Shown one piece after another: positions 52,558 to 61,060 of a stretch of DNA of 64,000 nt. The stretch is from positions 122,725-186,724 of the forward strand of contig CAYSUS010000001.1 in assembly GCA_964434165.1 (NCBI GenBank), read 5' to 3'. The notes beneath the pieces were generated by a model. The model saw nothing but the letters and a program-made list of their open reading frames with translations. It did no database searches and was not told the DNA's origin. Positions within the stretch are counted from its first letter, which is position 1, and every line of letters starts with the position of its first letter. This stretch comes from CAYSUS01 sp964434165 (lineage in GTDB: Bacteria; Planctomycetota; Planctomycetia; Pirellulales; Thermoguttaceae). The translations under genes and the position numbers were made by a program.

Positions 52558-53709
52558 ATGCATCACATCCACGCAGCCGTGGTCGGCGCGGGGTTCATCG
52601 GACCGGCCCACGTCGAGGCGCTTCGCCGCGCCGGGATCGCCGTCGATGGCATCCTGGGCTGCGACCAGGACGAGTCGGAGCGGGCCCGCGAGAGTCTCGG
52701 TCTGGCCAAGGCCTATGCGAGCCTCGACGAGATCCTCGCCGACGGCCAGATCGACGCCGTGCATCTGGCCGTGCCCAACGTGCTGCACTACGAGTTCTCC
52801 AAGCGGACTCTCCAGGCAGGCAAGCACGTGATGTGCGAGAAGCCGCTGGCCATGAATTCGCAGGAGTCGGGCGAGCTGGTCGAGCTCGCCAAATCGACGG
52901 GCCTGGTGGCCGGCGTGTGCTACAACATCCGCTTCTATCCGCTGAACCTGCACGCCCGGGAGATGGTCGCCCGCGGCGACCTGGGACAGGTCTATGCGAT
53001 CTACGGCGGCTACGTGCAGGATTGGCTGATGTACGAGACGGACTACAACTGGCGGGTGCTCGCCGATCAGGGCGGCGCCCTGCGGGCGATCGGCGACATC
53101 GGCACGCATTGGATGGACCTGGTGCACGCGATCACCGGGCTGGAGGTCGAGGCCGTGCTGGCCGACCTGGCCACGTTCCACAAGACCCGCAGGCGGCCCA
53201 AGGGCGAGGTGGAGACCTTCACCGGCAAGATGGGCGCCCAGCAGGAGACCGAGCCCGTCGAGATCACCACCGAGGACTTCGGGGCCGTGCTGTTCCACTA
53301 TCGAGGCGGCGCCCGGGGCGTGCTCAACGTCTCCCAGGTGACCGCGGGCCGCAAGAACTGCCTGCGGTACGAGATCGCGGGGTCAAAATGCGCGCTGGCC
53401 TGGAACAGCGAACAACCCAACGAGCTTTGGATCGGCCACCGCGCGGTGCCCAACCAGAGCCTGCTCCGCGACCCGGCCCTGGTGGGCGACGTCTCGCGTT
53501 CGTTCATCCACTATCCGGGCGGGCACAACGAGGGTTTCCCCGACGCGTTCAAGCAGTGCTTCCGGGCGTTCTATCGCTCCGTGGAGGCGGCCAAGGCCGG
53601 CGGCGCCGTGCCGCCGCTCTATCCGACCTTCGAGGACGGGCACCGCGAGGTCGTGCTCTGCGAGGCGATCCTCAACAGCCACCGGCAGCAGGGGTGGGTT
53701 TCGGTGTGA
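52558..53709 (+). CDS. Cytosolic Gfo/Idh/MocA-family oxidoreductase
   Basis: The 383 residues begin directly with the Rossmann motif HHIHAAVVGAGFIGPAHVEA. The signature MCEKPLAMNSQESGEL holds the catalytic-site Lys of EKP, and the C-terminal domain includes GGALRAIGDIGTHWMDLVHA with the conserved His and Asp. No export signal is present. It is probably an NAD(P)-dependent sugar or inositol-type dehydrogenase of the same module as the preceding isomerase. I start at ATG 52558, with GGAG nine bases upstream; the frame is open further 5', but that part is the repeat element. Confidence 0.9.
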   Translation: MHHIHAAVVGAGFIGPAHVEALRRAGIAVDGILGCDQDESERARESLGLAKAYASLDEILADGQIDAVHLAVPNVLHYEFSKRTLQAGKHVMCEKPLAMNSQESGELVELAKSTGLVAGVCYNIRFYPLNLHAREMVARGDLGQVYAIYGGYVQDWLMYETDYNWRVLADQGGALRAIGDIGTHWMDLVHAITGLEVEAVLADLATFHKTRRRPKGEVETFTGKMGAQQETEPVEITTEDFGAVLFHYRGGARGVLNVSQVTAGRKNCLRYEIAGSKCALAWNSEQPNELWIGHRAVPNQSLLRDPALVGDVSRSFIHYPGGHNEGFPDAFKQCFRAFYRSVEAAKAGGAVPPLYPTFEDGHREVVLCEAILNSHRQQGWVSV

Positions 53710-53718
53710 GCTACCCTG

Positions 53719-53751
53719 AGACTTCGGGAGTCTGCGAGGCTTCCGAAGTCT
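53719..53751. repeat. Paired palindrome, GACTTCSGRAGTC family
   Basis: AGACTTCGGGAGTCT (53719-53733), then four bases, then GGCTTCCGAAGTCT (53738-53751). The halves are also inverted copies of each other, so the whole can fold as one long hairpin. It lies 10 bases after a stop codon, where it could act as a terminator-like structure. The rest of the gap to 53925 shows only fragments of the same word (CGGAAGTCCGAAG near 53905). Confidence 0.75.
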
Positions 53752-53925
53752 ATGTCCTCTCTCTCGTGTCAGGGCCGAGGATCGCAAGTGGCAGCACGAA
53801 TGACACGTGGGCGAGGGATCGCTCGGATGCGTCTTCGCTCTCGCTGGAGCTTCGGGTTACAATGCCACCCGCACCTCCAAGGTCTTCCGACGGACTACAG
53901 GCGCTCGGAAGTCCGAAGCCGCCGG

Positions 53926-54249
53926 CTACGTCCGCCGGACCTCGGAGTCGAGCCAGTCGAGGTAGTTCCGGCCTCCGGATACGATCGGCACGGCCAGGAC
54001 CTCGGGCACCTCGTAGGGGTGGACGCGGCGGATGGCCGCCTCGGCCTGCGCGTAGAGGTCGCCGCGCGTCTTGGCCACGCAGAGCCATTCCTGGCCCGTC
54101 TCTACTTCGCCCTTCCAGTGATAGGTGCTCGTCACGGGGCCGAGAACCTGGACGCACGCGGCCAGCCGTTCCTCGACGAGCACGCGGGCGATCTGGGCGG
54201 CCTTCTGCTGGTCGTCGATGGTCGTGACGATCTGGATGTGGTCGGTCAC
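53926..54249 (-). CDS. cutA: Divalent-cation tolerance protein CutA
   Basis: The 107 residues start at GTG 54249 (MTDHIQIVTTIDDQQKAAQI). Signature segments of the trimeric CutA1 family are intact: LVEERLAACVQVLGPVTSTYHWKGEV, EWLCVAKTR and the metal-site region IRRVHPYEVPEVLAVPI, then NYLDWLDSEV. The family is linked to copper tolerance genetically in E. coli, although its general role is unclear. The frame extends far upstream but only this part is homologous. The family usually starts here, and AGGAG lies about 11 bases upstream. It is monocistronic, and a paired palindrome at 54280-54310 lies in its presumed leader. Confidence 0.93.
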   Translation of the reverse strand: MTDHIQIVTTIDDQQKAAQIARVLVEERLAACVQVLGPVTSTYHWKGEVETGQEWLCVAKTRGDLYAQAEAAIRRVHPYEVPEVLAVPIVSGGRNYLDWLDSEVRRT

Positions 54250-54279
54250 GGGGCTCGGCTCCTGGCTGGGGACGGTCAA

Positions 54280-54310
54280 GACGTCCGAAGTCTTCGAGAC
54301 TTCGGAAGTC
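54280..54310. repeat. Paired palindrome, GACTTCSGRAGTC family, cutA leader
   Basis: GACGTCCGAAGTC (54280-54292), then five bases, then GACTTCGGAAGTC (54298-54310). It sits 30 bases upstream of the cutA start and about 230 bases before the divergent MFS gene. A further half-site GGACTTCGGA is at 54351-54360. Confidence 0.75.
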
Positions 54311-54539
54311 CTGCAATGGGGTCTGGCTTGGGTCCACGCGGCGTCGAGGGGGACTTCGGAGGGCTGGATGCGGAGTCCGCCGGACGCCAGGATAACGCAC
54401 GCGTTCGGGGGTTGGAAGCAGCGGGGGCTTGGACCATAATGTCGCTTCCCCGTGCCGCCGTCGGGGGCGGCGCGGACGCCCGCCTCCACCTGAGTCCCGG
54501 CACCGGGGCACGCCGCGACGCCCGCACGAGGAGACCCGC

Positions 54540-56273
54540 ATGAGCGAACACCAACGGCCCTGGTATCGCGAGCTGAACCGCTACCATTGGTTCGTCCTCA
54601 CGGTCTGTACGCTGGGCTGGATGTTCGACTGCCTCGACCAGCAGTTGTTCAACGCCAATCGCAGGCCCGCCATGGAGGAATTGCTCGCCGTGGACCCCGG
54701 CGACCCCCTGGTGGACAAGTGGGCGGGCTGGTCCACGTCGGTCCTCCTGTTTGGTTGGGCCTCCGGCGGCATCGTGTTCGGCATCATGGGCGACCGCATC
54801 GGCCGGGCCCGAACGATGGTCTTCACCATCCTGTCGTACTCGATGTTCACGGGCCTAAGCGCCTTTTCGTTCACGGTCTATGACTTCCTGCTCTACCGCT
54901 TCCTGACGGGCTTAGGCGTGGGAGGGCAGTTCGCCGTGGGAGTCGCCCTGGTGGCCGAGGCCCTGCCCGACCGGGCGCGGCCGCCGGCCCTCGGCATGCT
55001 CCAGGCCCTGTCGGCCGTGGGCAACGTCAGCGCCGCGTTCATCGTGCTGCTGTTCGAGTACCTCACGTCTACCGGGGCCCTGCCGTACAGCGGGTGGCGG
55101 TGGATCTTCGGCGTAGGGGTCTTTCCCGCCGTCCTGGCCGTCGTCGTGATCAGCCGACTGAAGGAACCCGAACGGTGGCAGAAGGCCGTCGCCGAAGGGG
55201 AGAAGGCCAAGAAGGCCGGATCGATCACGGAGCTGTTTGGCGATCCCCGCTGGCGCCGCAACACGATCGGCGGCATGATCCTCGCCGCCTCGGGCGTGAT
55301 CGGGCTGTGGGGGATCGGCGTGTTCTCGTACGACCTGACTCACTCGGTCTTTCTGAGCAAGGCCGAGGCGCGGGCGCGCGGGGAGGGCAAGGCCGAACTG
55401 GACCGCCAGTTCGTCGCCCTGGCCGTCGAGGCACCGGAGGAGTTCGCCGCCCTGCCCGAGGCGGAGAAGCCTTCGCCCTCGGCCCTGTTGGGCATGGAAG
55501 CCGGCGCCATGGACCCGCGGTATCTCTATGCCGCAATCCAGACGCTTCAGGAACAGGGGAAAGCGGTCACCGTGGACGCGGTGCTCGACGTGCTCGACGA
55601 GCGCAGCGGCGAGGGCGCCACGCCCCTGGACCGCCTGGCCCCGAATCGCGAGGCCCAGAGTGCCGAGGAGCGAGCCCGGCGCAGGGAGTATCTCCAGACC
55701 GGAATCGCAGAGATCCCCCAGGGCGAGCCCGGCAAGCTTCTTGCGGAGAACGCCGAACGGATCAACAAGCGCTTCAAGGAGATCAGCGGCCGGGTCGGCC
55801 ATTGGCGCGGGATCGGCCTGATGTTCTTCAATATCGGAGCTTTCTTCGGGATTTACAGTTTCTCCCTGGTCACGCAGCGGATCGGGCGCCGGCCGACGTT
55901 CGCGATCTTCTTCCTGCTGGCCATCTTCAGCACCTCCGCCGCCTTCCTGCTGTTGCGCGAGCCCTGGCACGTCTACGTCCTCGTCCCGCTGATGGGCTTC
56001 TTCCAGCTCTCCGTGTTCGGCGGCTACGCGATCTACTTCCCCGAGCTATTCCCCACGCATCTGCGAAGCACGGGCACGTCGTTCTGCTACAACATCGCCC
56101 GCTTCGTCGCCGTGCCCGGACCGACTGTGCTGGGGCTGCTCTCCAGCCAGGTGTTCGGCAGCTACGCCGAGCCGATGCGCTACGCCGGCGTGACCATGTG
56201 CGTGTTCTACCTGGTGGGCATCTTCGTCCTCCCCTTCATCCCTGAAACGAAGGACCAGCCCCTGCCGGAATAG
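54540..56273 (+). CDS. MFS transporter with large central insert
   Basis: The 577 residues start at ATG 54540, with AGGAG eight bases upstream. TM1-TM6 lie at about 14-210 with the MFS loop 2-3 motif GIMGDRIGRARTMV and the acidic LDQQLFN in TM1. TM7-TM12 follow, with LVTQRIGRRPTFAIFFLLAI as the second-half signature. Between TM7 and TM8 there is an insert of roughly 130 residues (about 275-410). It is charged, Ala/Glu-rich and contains RARGEGKAELDRQFVALAVE and DVLDERSGEGATPLDRLAP. The domain is soluble-looking and absent from typical MFS. The family resembles sugar-acid or aromatic-acid MFS carriers, but the substrate is unknown. Confidence 0.88.
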   Translation: MSEHQRPWYRELNRYHWFVLTVCTLGWMFDCLDQQLFNANRRPAMEELLAVDPGDPLVDKWAGWSTSVLLFGWASGGIVFGIMGDRIGRARTMVFTILSYSMFTGLSAFSFTVYDFLLYRFLTGLGVGGQFAVGVALVAEALPDRARPPALGMLQALSAVGNVSAAFIVLLFEYLTSTGALPYSGWRWIFGVGVFPAVLAVVVISRLKEPERWQKAVAEGEKAKKAGSITELFGDPRWRRNTIGGMILAASGVIGLWGIGVFSYDLTHSVFLSKAEARARGEGKAELDRQFVALAVEAPEEFAALPEAEKPSPSALLGMEAGAMDPRYLYAAIQTLQEQGKAVTVDAVLDVLDERSGEGATPLDRLAPNREAQSAEERARRREYLQTGIAEIPQGEPGKLLAENAERINKRFKEISGRVGHWRGIGLMFFNIGAFFGIYSFSLVTQRIGRRPTFAIFFLLAIFSTSAAFLLLREPWHVYVLVPLMGFFQLSVFGGYAIYFPELFPTHLRSTGTSFCYNIARFVAVPGPTVLGLLSSQVFGSYAEPMRYAGVTMCVFYLVGIFVLPFIPETKDQPLPE

Positions 56274-56320
56274 AAACGCGGATTGCCGGGCCGCATCCCG
56301 AGCAGTCGAGAGCGTGAAGT

Positions 56321-56349
56321 CCGGGCCGGGCCGAAACAGCCCGGCCCGG
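56321..56349 (+). terminator. Strong hairpin downstream of the MFS gene
   Basis: CCGGGCCGGGC (56321-56331) pairs perfectly with GCCCGGCCCGG (56339-56349), an 11-bp all-GC stem with a 7-base loop 48 bases after the stop. There is no T-run, so it may act as a stability element or Rho-independent-like stop typical of GC-rich genomes. Confidence 0.5.
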
Positions 56350-57047
56350 TTCAGTCCAAGAGGACATCGAATCCGCGACAGCTTCGGCTTCCCGCGGTCC
56401 GCTTGCGGTATTCGCGCACGAGGGCACGGCCACGTTGCGGACAAGCGCGTACCCGCTCCGCCGGAGAAGGGAGGGCGCAAACGCCCTCTCTGCGGCATAG
56501 GCTCCCTGCACGAAGGGCAGAGGGAAGGCCCGCTCGGTCGAAGAAACGGTCGAGGCAGCACAACCTCCTGTCATGCTGCCCGGCCATCGCTGACTCGCAG
56601 GCAGTGTCCTTCCCGCCCGAACACAAACAACTTACCAACCATCGCTGAATTGTCAACACATTTTCTTCAAATGGAATGCTAGCATTCCTGACGGAATCGC
56701 TTGAATGCTCTGCCGTGGACGGCGGCCCGCGGCCTGCCCTCAAGCTCGAAGTCACTGGCCCCGCCAACCGGGCGCCCGCCATGGAGGCTACGGACAAGGA
56801 CGTCTTGGCACGATGCGGAGAAGGTGGGGCGTTAGCACTTGCCTCGCCGTCTGGCGTTCCGCGGCGAACGATAGGAACGCACTATGACTGGGTTCGATGG
56901 ATCGGACGCCTCGGCGACTCCCTCCCCGCGTCGCGGGCTCCCACGTGGACCTCCCGCCCGAGCGTTCCCCGGCCGAATGCGAGGGACGGGCGGCACGCCG
57001 GGCCCTGCTCCGCGGACTGCCCGGGATGGCACGCCGCGGAAGGGCCG
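56350..57047. other. Gene-free stretch with 16-bp palindrome
   Basis: No ORF here shows coding character. There is a lower-GC patch at 56620-56700. Inside it lies the perfect 16-bp palindrome GGAATGCTAGCATTCC (56673-56688), preceded by a TTGTCA (56650-56655). GCGTTCC (56854-56860) and GGAACGC (56874-56880) form another inverted repeat. Confidence 0.45.
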
Positions 57048-57056
57048 TGGTAGAAT
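57048..57056 (+). promoter_or_regulatory. Possible extended -10 promoter of the HzsA/SUMF1 gene
   Basis: TGGTAGAAT fits the extended -10 consensus TGnTATAAT with one mismatch. It would give a start near 57063 and a 70-base leader before ATG 57133. No -35 element is recognisable, as expected for this promoter type. Confidence 0.35.
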
Positions 57057-57132
57057 GCCTGTTGGCGTTTTGGCGCTGCCGGACGCCGCCCCGCCGCAAG
57101 GGTCCCGCCTCCGTACCGCCTGGAGCATCGTT

Positions 57133-60100
57133 ATGACCGTCCCGCGCCTCGCCTCCCGCGCGATCTTGGCCCTTCTAGCTCCGATTGCGATCCCGGCCGT
57201 GTGCCTTCCCTCGCTGGCCGCCGAGGTGGAGATGAAGACCCACAGCTGGGCCGACACCGACGAGGACTTCGCCCGGTTCGCCGAGCGGATCGCCTCCACG
57301 GCCGACGGCAATCTGCTGGCCCATCCAGGCGTGGTGGTGCACGCTGACCCGGAGGTCCGGGACGCCGATGTCCTGGCGGATGGGCTGGCCGGGAGCCGGG
57401 GCGCGGAAGGCCGTGCCCAGGTGGAGGGCGGGCCATCGGTCATCGCGTTCTACCTCGGCGGGCCACGCACGATCCGCGGCATCGGCGTCTTCACCTTCAA
57501 TGGCGATACGCGTGCCAACCAGGACTACGAGGTCCGCCTCGCCGATGGCAGTGCCCGGCCCGGCGTGCGACCCACGTTCCCCTCCCAGGCGCAGTTCACA
57601 ACGGGAGACAAGGTCATCGGCCAGGACAGAGGCGGGCTGCACACCTGCTTCGCCAAACCAAACGGCGAACCGCTCGCCCCCGGCCGCTGCGACTGGGTCG
57701 AATTCCGCGTCTGGGGCACGCACGGCCGGCGGGCCGGCCAGCCTTCCCGGCAGGACGGTGGTTGGACCGCGGTCATCGAGTTGCAGGTGCTGGGCGATCC
57801 GGAGGACGGGCTTAGTCGCGAGGAGATCGCACGCTATCGCAAGCTCCGCGCCCGCCGCGCCGCGCGCTCGCGCCTGGAGCGCGAATACCGCGAGGCGGCC
57901 GAGGTGTTCCAGCTCGCCGATCCGCTCCGCCTGGCGATCGAGGACCTCGTCAGCACCTTCGGTCCGCGCTACGAGCGGGGCCGCGAGTACCTCGCCCGCC
58001 TCGACGCCATCGAGGACTCGCTGGGCGAACTTGCCGAAGGCGAGCCCCTCGACCGGGCCGAGATCGAGCGCGCGTGTGCCGGCCTGGAGCGGTTGCGACA
58101 GGAGGCCCTGCTCGCCAATCCGCTGGTGGACTTCGACCGCTTGCTGCTCGTCCGTCGGGCACAGGATTCCACGCCGCCGTCTCCTGGCAAGGACAAGAAG
58201 AAGAACCGTCGCAAGAAGCAATCCCTCGGTTTGCCGCAGAACTGGCAAGGCAACTGCGCCCTGCCGCGCAACGGATTCGACAACGAGATCGCGGTGCTCT
58301 CGCCGGTCCGTCCCGACGGCCGGCTGACCACGCTCTTCCGTCCCCAGGAGGACGTGTTCGTGGGCGACGTCGACCTGCACTTCGACGCCGACCGCATGCT
58401 TTTCTCCATGCCCGGCGGCGAGCACAACCGCTGGCAGATCTGGGAGGTCCGCGCCGACGGCAGCGGACTGCGCCAGGTGACGCCGGGCGAGGAACCCGAC
58501 GTGGACAACTACGACGCGTGCTACCTGCCCGACGGGCGCGTCGTGTTCGCCTCCACCCGGTGCTTCCACGGAGTGCCGTGCGTGGGTGGGAACAACACGG
58601 TGGCCAACCTGTGCCTGATGGATGCCGACGGGTCGAACATCCGCCAGCTCTGCTTCGACCAGGACCACAACTGGTGTCCCACGGTGCTGAACAACGGCCG
58701 CGTGCTGTACAGCCGCTGGGAGTACTCCGACACGCCGCACTACTTCACGCGGCTGCTGTTCCACATGAACCCCGACGGCACGGGGCAGATGGAGTATTAC
58801 GCCTCGAACTCGCTGTGGCCCAATTCGATCTTCTACGCCCGGCCGATTCCCAATCATCCCACCAAGGTCGTGGCCGTGATCTCCGGGCACCACGGCGTGC
58901 CGCGCATGGGCGAATTGGTCCTCTTCGACCCGGCCCGTGGCCGGCACGAAGCCCAGGGGGCCGTGCAGCGGATTCCTGGCCACGGGAAAGAGGTCGATCC
59001 GGTCATCCGCGACGGCCTGGTCAACGGCTCGTGGCCCAAGTTCCTCCATCCGTATCCGCTTGGCGACAAGTACTTCCTGGTGTCGTGCCAGCCTTCGAGC
59101 CGCGAGAACTGGGGAATCTACCTGGTCGATACGTTCGACAACATGCTCCTCCTCAAGGAGCTGCCCGGCAACGCCCTGTTCGAGCCGCTGCCGCTGCGCA
59201 AGACGTCGCGCCCGCCGGTCATCGCCGACAAGGTCAACCTGGCTTCCGACGAGGCCACCGTCTACCTGTCCGACGTCTATTTCGGGCGCGGCCTGGAGGA
59301 CGTCCCCCGCGGCACGGTGAAGAGCCTTCGCGTCTACTCGCCGCACTACGCCTATCCGCGCATGGGCGGCCACATCAACATCGGGATCGACGGTCCGTGG
59401 GACGCGCGGCGGATCCTGGGCACGGTGCCGGTCGAAGCCGACGGCTCGGCCAGCTTCAAGGTGCCGGCCAACCTCCCCATTGCCGTGCAGCCTCTGGACG
59501 AGAAGGGCCGCGCCGTGCAGGTCATGCGGAGCTGGTTCACCGCCATGCCCGGCGAGGTGCTCTCCTGCGTGGGCTGCCACGAGTCGCAGAACACGAGTCC
59601 GCCGGCCCGGCCCACGCTTTCCACGCAGCGCCGGCCCTCGACGATCGAGCCCTGGTACGGGCCCGCGCGGGGCTTCAGTTTCAAGCGCGAAGTCCAGCCG
59701 GTGCTCGACCGGTATTGCGTGGGCTGTCACGACGGCACGGGCCAGGCCGATGGGAAGCCGCTGCCCGACTTCACCGCGAGGACCCGGGACGGATGGCGCG
59801 GGTTCACTCCTTCCTACATCGCGCTGCACCCCTTCGTGCGCCGCCCCGGACCGGAGAGCGACTACCATCTCCAGCGACCTATGGAGTATCACGCCAGCAC
59901 CAGCGAGTTGGTCCAGATGCTGGAGAAGGGGCACCACCACGTCGAGCTCGACGAGGAGGCCTGGAACCGGCTGATCACGTGGATCGACCTGAACGTCCCG
60001 GACCACGGCACGTGGAGCGAGCACCGCCAGATTGCCGGCGACTTCCACCAGCGCCGACTCGAGATGCGGACCAGGTACGCCAACCGGCCCGAGGATCCCG

Positions 60101-61047
60101 AGGAGATCCTGCCCCAGGAGACCACGCCTGTCGAGTTCGTCCGGCCCGCGCCGCCGCCGGAGCGCAAGGCGCAGGAAGTCGCGTGCCGCGACTGGCCGTT
60201 CGACTCGGGCGAGGCCCGCAAGCGGCAGCAGACCGCCGGCATGGAGCCGGAGCTCAGCGTGGAGATCACCCCTGGGGTGGAGCTGGATATGGTCCTGGTG
60301 CCGGCCGGCGAGTTCGTGATGGGCCAGGCCGACGGTCCGCCGGACGAATACCCGCCCTCGGTCGTGAAGATCGAGAAGCCCTTCTACATGGGGCGCTTCG
60401 AGGTGACCAACGAGCAGTTCGCCGCGTTCGATCCCGCGCACGATAGCGCGTACATCAGCGTGTTCAACAAGGACATCGCCAGCCGGGGCGAGCCAGCCAA
60501 CCGCCCGGACCAGCCGGTGATCCGCATCAACTGGCAGCAGGCCAATGCGTTCTGCGCGTGGCTTTCGCATAAGACCGGCAAGCGATTCAACCTGCCCACC
60601 GAGGCCCAGTGGGAATACGCGTGTCGGGCAGGCGCGGCCACGCCCATGCATTGGGGCGCGTGCGACGCGGACTTCGGCAGGCTCGCCAACCTGGCCGACT
60701 CCAATCTGGTCGCGCTCTGCCGCCGCAACTCGCCGAAGTGGATCCCCAGCATCGCCCAGGTCAACGACGGGGCTACGGTCACGCAGAGCGTCGGCAAGTA
60801 CGAGCCCAACGCCTGGGGGCTCCACGACATGCACGGCAACGTGTCGGAGTGGACCCGCACGGCCTGCCGGCCCTATCCCTACGACGCGCGCGACGGGCGC
60901 GAGTCCCCCGACGCGTCCGGCACGAAGGCGGTTCGCGGCGGATCGTTCTACGACCGCCCGCACCGGGCCGCGGCCTCGTTCCGCCGGCACTACCAGCCGT
61001 GGCAGCGGGTGTTTCACGTCGGCATCCGCGTCGTCATGGAGCCGTAG
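57133..61047 (+). CDS. HzsA-like c-type cytochrome propeller fused to SUMF1/FGE-like domain
   Basis: The 1304 residues begin with a signal peptide (1-30). A discoidin-like beta domain covers about 60-220 (FYLGGPRTIRGIGVFTFNG), then helical sequence to about 365 and a Lys-rich linker. From residue 384 there is a hydrazine-synthase-alpha-like propeller (NEIAVLSPVRPDGRLTTLFR; MLFSMPGGEHNRWQIWEVRA; DQDHNWCPTVLNNGRVLYSR). Two haem-c sites lie at Cys812-x2-Cys815-His816 (CVGCHES) and Cys862-x2-Cys865-His866 (CVGCHDG). From residue 1051 comes a formylglycine-generating-enzyme/SUMF1 fold (MVLVPAGEFVMG; FEVTNEQFAAF; LPTEAQWEYACRAG; HDMHGNVSEWT; VRGGSFYDRPHRAAASFRRH). It is periplasmic; the redox partner and substrate are unknown. 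Confidence 0.88.
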   Translation: MTVPRLASRAILALLAPIAIPAVCLPSLAAEVEMKTHSWADTDEDFARFAERIASTADGNLLAHPGVVVHADPEVRDADVLADGLAGSRGAEGRAQVEGGPSVIAFYLGGPRTIRGIGVFTFNGDTRANQDYEVRLADGSARPGVRPTFPSQAQFTTGDKVIGQDRGGLHTCFAKPNGEPLAPGRCDWVEFRVWGTHGRRAGQPSRQDGGWTAVIELQVLGDPEDGLSREEIARYRKLRARRAARSRLEREYREAAEVFQLADPLRLAIEDLVSTFGPRYERGREYLARLDAIEDSLGELAEGEPLDRAEIERACAGLERLRQEALLANPLVDFDRLLLVRRAQDSTPPSPGKDKKKNRRKKQSLGLPQNWQGNCALPRNGFDNEIAVLSPVRPDGRLTTLFRPQEDVFVGDVDLHFDADRMLFSMPGGEHNRWQIWEVRADGSGLRQVTPGEEPDVDNYDACYLPDGRVVFASTRCFHGVPCVGGNNTVANLCLMDADGSNIRQLCFDQDHNWCPTVLNNGRVLYSRWEYSDTPHYFTRLLFHMNPDGTGQMEYYASNSLWPNSIFYARPIPNHPTKVVAVISGHHGVPRMGELVLFDPARGRHEAQGAVQRIPGHGKEVDPVIRDGLVNGSWPKFLHPYPLGDKYFLVSCQPSSRENWGIYLVDTFDNMLLLKELPGNALFEPLPLRKTSRPPVIADKVNLASDEATVYLSDVYFGRGLEDVPRGTVKSLRVYSPHYAYPRMGGHINIGIDGPWDARRILGTVPVEADGSASFKVPANLPIAVQPLDEKGRAVQVMRSWFTAMPGEVLSCVGCHESQNTSPPARPTLSTQRRPSTIEPWYGPARGFSFKREVQPVLDRYCVGCHDGTGQADGKPLPDFTARTRDGWRGFTPSYIALHPFVRRPGPESDYHLQRPMEYHASTSELVQMLEKGHHHVELDEEAWNRLITWIDLNVPDHGTWSEHRQIAGDFHQRRLEMRTRYANRPEDPEEILPQETTPVEFVRPAPPPERKAQEVACRDWPFDSGEARKRQQTAGMEPELSVEITPGVELDMVLVPAGEFVMGQADGPPDEYPPSVVKIEKPFYMGRFEVTNEQFAAFDPAHDSAYISVFNKDIASRGEPANRPDQPVIRINWQQANAFCAWLSHKTGKRFNLPTEAQWEYACRAGAATPMHWGACDADFGRLANLADSNLVALCRRNSPKWIPSIAQVNDGATVTQSVGKYEPNAWGLHDMHGNVSEWTRTACRPYPYDARDGRESPDASGTKAVRGGSFYDRPHRAAASFRRHYQPWQRVFHVGIRVVMEP

Positions 61048-61060
61048 CGCGGCGTGCGCG

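Noticed and set aside
56676..57053. Possible 125-codon gene upstream of HzsA/SUMF1
   Set aside because: There is no ribosome-binding site, no third-position bias and no protein-like segments, and it overlaps the probable promoter.
57175..61017. A minus-strand open frame of 1280 codons antisense to the HzsA/SUMF1 gene
   Set aside because: The composition is antisense-like and has no recognisable domain. The opposite strand encodes haem motifs and SUMF1 motifs.
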